From Tipula vernalis (lineage: Eukaryota; Arthropoda; Insecta; Diptera; Tipulidae), in the NCBI GenBank assembly GCA_958295665.1, contig OY282560.1:101843930-101907929 (forward strand): 64,000 nucleotides of DNA, written 5' to 3'. Position numbers and translations under genes: made by a program. Numbering within the stretch: the first letter of the stretch is position 1; each line of letters starts with the position of its first letter. Below are positions 59,983-64,000 of this stretch, piece after piece. Below the pieces are notes generated by a model that was not told where the DNA came from, made no database searches, and was given only the letters and a program-made list of their open reading frames with translations.

Positions 59983-60392
59983 TTTGTTAAACGGATATAC
60001 TTCACAAAATTGATTTCGGAAACCCCCTTATCCTCCGATTCCCCCAAAATATTTTATTGCCATATATGCTCTGGATTACCAGTTATTAGAATTACATAGC
60101 CACAACGATGGTAGTACTCGAATTACTTCGAGACGAGAATAAATTAAGTTAAACATTTTGTTCACTTCTGTGCAATTTCACAAATTGGTTTCAGGAACCC
60201 CCTTTTCCTTTGATTCCCCTAAAATTGTTTATTGCCATACATGCCCTATTTTGTCATTAATATGAATTGTATGATAGTATTCGAAGTGCTTCGTTACAAG
60301 AATGATGAGTTTTTATGAATTAATAAAATCAAATTTAACAGTGTAAAGGAATTGTAAGGTTTAGGAGAAGTTTAGGAAAAACTTCACGTGAA
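59944..60392. repeat. Right TIR of the Ulp1 element
   Basis: Inverted copy of the left arm: about 1.3 units of the 174-base repeat plus the 250-base outer TIR, ending CTTCACGTG. It includes the protease start codon at 59982. Confidence 0.88.
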
Positions 60393-60404
60393 TAATCTTG
60401 ACAT
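60393..60404. repeat. Target-site duplication of the Ulp1 element, right copy
   Basis: TAATCTTGACAT, matching 57157-57168. Confidence 0.75.
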
Positions 60405-61141
60405 ACATTTTTCGATCCGATAAATAATTCATAAGCCAATTTAAGGGAATAATGTCGCAATCAAGTTCACTGAGCTTATTCTGAACGCTTTATGGAAATC
60501 GGTACAAACCACATCGAATTCAACTTTCGATGCAACAGAATTAATTAAATTAGTTTAAAACACCGCTAAATTAGTGACTGTTGACCGACCCGGGCAAAAT
60601 CCATCCTGACGTGAGCTAATACGTTGCTTGGAGTGGAAGTAGATCACATTGTTAACCATTGACTCGAATAGTTTAGGAATGTAAGATAGTATTGCAATTC
60701 CACGATAATTAGTTACATCACTGCGGGGGCCATTTTTATGGATTGGTATGATACTTGATGTCTTCCAGAGATCCGGAAATTTGCCTTGACAGAGGCTCAA
60801 ATTAAATAAATGGCATAAAGGAGCGGAAAAACCGACTACACACAGCTTCAATAGAGACACTGGTAAACCATCTGGTCCAGAAACCTTAGAAACGTCCATG
60901 GTCTCAAAGCCCTCATCACGTCAAGTTCTGAAAAAATAATTTTTAAATTATTGAAGTCAGATAAAATATGGGCGTGTGAGCTATCCCTAACAAAAGCACT
61001 GCTAAAGTATTCAGCGAAGAAATCGTAGATTATTTTTGGATTATCTGATTTTTGACCACGGAATTCTAAAAATGACGGCAAGCCAGTTTTACGGTTCTTA
61101 AATTTGACAAATCTCCAGAAATTCTTCGGATTACATCGCAA
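60405..61141 (-). pseudogene. LINE RT, N-terminal half
   Basis: Minus strand: NPKNFWRFVKFKNRKTGLP (near 61080-61140, the pre-RT region), FSELDVMRALR, then VSGPDGLPVSLLKLC (near 60850), WKTSSIIPIHKNG (60755), TNYRGIAILSYIPKLFESM (60690) and RQDGFCPGRST (60600). These are RT blocks 0-3 of Jockey/CR1-type LINEs. A frame shift lies near 60890. After 60555 the stop-ridden sequence leads to NYLSDRKMYVK-like text at the insertion point. Confidence 0.85.
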
Positions 61142-61189
61142 ATCGCTTCAATGTCAATTAAGTAGTGATAGAGTATCAGCCCAATGCAC

Positions 61190-61911
61190 TTCAGCTAAAA
61201 AAAACATTTAATGAGCTGTGATCGGCGCGCGAGTAATCAAATACTATACAATTTTTAGTAAAGTTCAAATTATTAGAAATTTTGTAGAAAACCTGAATTA
61301 AATCCGGGGTATGATAAACACTCGAAGATCCGGCAAAGTCGTCGCATGATTCTATTTTAAATATTAGTGTAGAAAACCAAATCCAGATAAGTGACACGGC
61401 TGTTTGGAACACTGTTAATCGTCTGATGAATCGTTAGTATTAGCAGGCAGGAATATATTGTCATCCATCATTCAAATTAGATCTGGAAAGTTGAAATCGC
61501 CGAAAATAACAAATTCAGTGCTATCATCAACTGCGCTATCTATCTATAGTTTGAGTTTAACAGCAATGAACTCCATGATTGTGTCGGAAAATAAAAGTTG
61601 GCAAGAATAATTTTTCCGTACTGCAATAGGCACACCACCACCTTTAAGTTTTGTACTAAAGTTTTATACTAAAGCCATATTTCCGTTAGAATTATTACTT
61701 CGTAATTAGGATTATTATTCAAATTAGTATTTAAAATATTAGAATTTAATGTATTGATTGAAGTTAAATTGATACTTCGCTGCGAGCTCCTTCTTCGTTT
61801 TTTGAACGACATCTTTCTTGAAAATCGCGAACTATAACCCCAGGTGGCCAAAAATCGTAATTTTTTAAGGTGCGCAGGTTTTCGATGACTCCAATTTATT
61901 AAAAGACACAA
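61190..61911 (-). pseudogene. LINE endonuclease fragments
   Basis: 61911-61669 ends in NYEVIILTEIWL, the motif II context (LTETWL) of APE-type LINE endonucleases, preceded by an Asn/Ser-rich leader. 61412-61191 has DDFAGSSSVYHTPDLIQVF and FDYSRADHSSLNVFF, resembling the SDHxxV end of the domain. The middle lies in other frames around 61440-61660 (GDFNFP-like phrase near 61480). Consistent with the RT half just downstream. Confidence 0.65.
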
Positions 61912-62139
61912 ACGTTAGTTCTGCTGGATCCCGGTCTTTAGGCAACAGTGAAAAGCAGGACACGTTTGATGGTTTAAGAACGCTGTTTTTATATGTAATA
62001 TAATGGAATATCGACTCGGAGGTAGTAGTTGGATGAAGAAGGGAAATTTACAAATAATTCCTTCGAACCACAGGTACTGTACGCAATCACAATTCTCAAC
62101 CCGAACGGCTTTCTGATTAGACTGTAACGGCTGATTACA
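61912..62139. other. Short noncoding interval
   Basis: Boundary between the LINE 5' side and the satellite; no feature recognised. Confidence 0.4.
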
Positions 62140-64000
62140 CGCCCAATACCGGTCATTGCCAACAACGATGACAAAGGTTTGGCTAGCACAACGAATAGGC
62201 CTCTAAATTACTTAGTTAAAAATCCCTAATTCATACGAATCGTTCGTTTAATAAAAGTTCTAAAACATTATTTTTTGAAATCGCACACAACACACAAGGG
62301 CCAATATCGTCCATTGCCAACAATGACGACAAAGGTTTGGCTAGCACAACGAATAGGCCTCTAAATTACTTAGTTAAAAAACCCTCATCCATACGAATCG
62401 TTCGTTTAATAAAAGTTCTACAACATTATTTTTAGAAATCGCACACAACATTCAATGGCCAATATCGGCCATTGCCAACAATGAAGACAAACGTTTGGCT
62501 AGCACAACGAATAGGCCTCTAAATTACTTAGTTAAAAATCCCTAATCCATACGAATCGTTCGTTTAATAAAAGTTCTACAACAATTTTTTTTTGAAATCG
62601 CACACAATTCTCAAGAGTCAACATCGGCCAATACCGGTCATTGACTACAATGATGACAAAGGTTTGGCTAGCACAACGAATAGGCCTCTAAATTACTGAG
62701 TTAAAAATCCCTAATTCATACGAATCGTTCGTTTAATAAAAGTTCTAAAACATTATTTTTTGAAATCGCACACAACACACAAGGGCCAATATCGTCCATT
62801 GCCAACAATGACGACAAAGGTTTGGCTAGCACAACGAATAGGCCTCTAAATTACTTAGTTAAAAAACCCGTATCCATAAGAATCGTTCGTTTAATAAAAG
62901 TTCTACAACATTATTTTTTGAAATCGCACACATCTCTAAAGGGGCAATATCGGCCATTGCCAACAATGATGACAAAGGTTTGGCTAGCACAACGAATATG
63001 CCTCTAAATTACTTAGTTAAAAAACCCTCATCCATACGAATCGTTCGTTTAATAAAAGTTCTACAACATTATTTTTAGAAATCGCACACAACATTCAATG
63101 GCCAATATCGGCCATTGCCAACAATGAAGACAAACGTTTGGCTAGCACAACGAATAGGCCTCTAAATTACTTAGTTAAAAATCCCTAATCCATACGAATC
63201 GTTCGTTTAATAAAAGTTCTACAAAATTATATTTTGAAATTGCACTCAACTCTCAAGAGTCAACATCGGCCAATACCGGTCATTGCCAACAATGATGACT
63301 AAGGTCTGGCTAGCACATGGAATAGGCCTCTAAATTACTTAGTTAAAAACCTCTAATCTACACGAATCGTTCGTTTAATAAAAGTTCTACAACATTATTG
63401 TTTGAAATCGCACTCAACACTCAAGAGTCAACATCGGCCAATACCGGCCATTGCCAACAATGATGACAAAGGTTTGGCTAGCACAACGAATAGGCCTCTA
63501 AATTACCTAGTTAAAAAGCCCTAATCCATATGAATCGTTCGTTTAATAAAAGTTTTACAACATTATTGTTTGAAATCGCACTCAACTCTCAAGAGTCAAC
63601 ATCGGCCAATACCGGTCATTGCCAACAATGATGACTAAGGTTTGGCTAGCACATGGAATACGCCTCTAAATTACTTAGTTAAAAAACCCTAACCCATAAG
63701 AACCGTTGGTTTAATAAAAGTTCTACAACATTATTTTTTGAAATCGCACACAACACTCAAGGGCTAATACCGGCCATTGCCAACAATGATGACAAAGGTT
63801 TGGCTAGCACATGGAAATTACATAGTTAAAAAACCACAATCCATACGATTCGTTCGTTTAATAAAATTTCTACAACATTATTTTTTGAAATCGCACACAA
63901 CATTCAAGGGCAAATTTCGGCCATTGCCAACAATGATGACAAAGGCTTGGCTAGCACAACAAATAGGCCTCTAAATTACTTAGTTAAAGAACCGTAATCC
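62140..64000. repeat. 157-168-bp satellite array, open at the right edge
   Basis: About twelve units. TGGCTAGCAC starts near 62181, 62338, 62496, 62665, 62823, 62981, 63139, 63307, 63475, 63643, 63801 and 63948. Spacing is 157-158, or 168-169 for a variant with an extra GGCCAATACC segment near CAAGAGTCAACATC. Each unit holds TACGAATCGTTCGTTTAATAA. Small open frames are products of the repeat. The array continues beyond the window. Confidence 0.95.

Larger units (their letters stand above)
57169..60392 (-). mobile_element. Long-TIR element encoding a Ulp1-like protease
   Basis: A 3.2-kb element with terminal CACGTGAAGTTTTTCC in inverted orientation at both ends (57170 and 60390). The long inverted arms share TTACAATTCCTTTACACTG, CGAAGYRCTTCG, GGAAAAGGGGGTTCCTGAAACC and one or more 174-base units. 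The left arm has seven units in tandem (57423-58612); the right arm (59944-60390) has one and a partial copy. The target duplication is 12 bases. The only long gene is a minus-strand protease; no transposase motif was found. It resembles foldback and Galileo-like elements in architecture, but I cannot place it in a superfamily. Confidence 0.82.
56390..61911 (-). mobile_element. Jockey/CR1-like LINE, split by the Ulp1 element
   Basis: Minus-strand LINE with an endonuclease remnant (61911-61190), the first half of RT (61141-60405), a 3.2-kb insertion (57169-60392) and the second half of RT to the C-terminus (57160-56390). The sequence rejoins exactly when one copy of TAATCTTGACAT is removed, giving the expected RT text across the gap. 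Numerous stops and shifts make it a relic older than the insertion. Confidence 0.85.

Noticed and set aside
57169..60392. Polinton/Maverick fragment because of the cysteine protease
   Set aside because: No integrase, polymerase B, ATPase or capsid genes; the element is 3.2 kb with complete ends and the protease motifs fit Ulp1-type DSFNCG.

Overview
This is an AT-rich eukaryotic window, almost certainly from an insect and probably a dipteran. Evidence: errantivirus-type Ty3/gypsy elements with F-type env genes, BEL/Pao, LOA-like and Jockey/CR1-like LINEs, Penelope-like elements, a piggyBac-like insertion, and one cholinesterase-like host gene with a spliced terminal exon. No bacterial genes, tRNA, rRNA or CRISPR array are visible. 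Only one host coding exon is supported (53887-55346). Nearly everything else recognisable is transposable-element DNA at different stages of decay, much of it nested.

Layout. 251-16132: a chain of four elements, each bounded directly by (TA)n: a 5'-truncated LINE (449-1494), errantivirus E1 (1554-6560, +), a damaged Ty3/gypsy element E3 (6627-9800, +) and errantivirus E2 (10262-16080, -). E1 and E2 have paired LTRs, gag, protease and env, but both have lost the reverse transcriptase/RNase H/integrase core by internal deletion. 16133-22160: AT-rich DNA with a candidate solo LTR, a 180-bp hairpin and an old BEL/Pao relic split by a foldback element (20040-21592). 22200-22740: an unexplained GC-rich island. 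22927-29981: Ty3/gypsy element E4 (+) with a TATG target duplication; its 5' LTR is interrupted by a head-to-head Penelope-like insertion carrying two candidate hammerhead ribozymes.

31328-40658: two inverted copies (A and B) of one composite unit, with hAT-like CAGTGATGG ends on either side of an 8-bp palindrome. Both hold decayed Penelope and LINE sequence. Copy A also carries a 3-kb piggyBac-like insertion in TTAA, and copy B shows the empty site. 41087-42800: a second BEL/Pao relic (gag and RT pieces). 43261-44036: a small foldback cluster. 45904-49200: Ty3/gypsy relic E5 (-). 49260-52985: a LOA-like LINE (-), internally deleted.

53887-55346 is the terminal exon of a carboxylesterase-fold protein whose nucleophile serine is replaced by glycine. 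This suggests an adhesion or receptor role rather than an enzyme, as in the neuroligin/glutactin class. 56390-61911 is a Jockey/CR1-like LINE (-) split by a 3.2-kb long-TIR element (57169-60392). That element encodes no recognisable transposase, only a Ulp1/SENP-like cysteine protease with a C-terminal Cys/His cluster. One arm is built from seven 174-bp tandem repeats, and the protease start codon lies inside this TIR repeat. It is the most unusual system in the window. From about 62140 to the right edge lies a 157-168-bp satellite with signs of higher-order structure.
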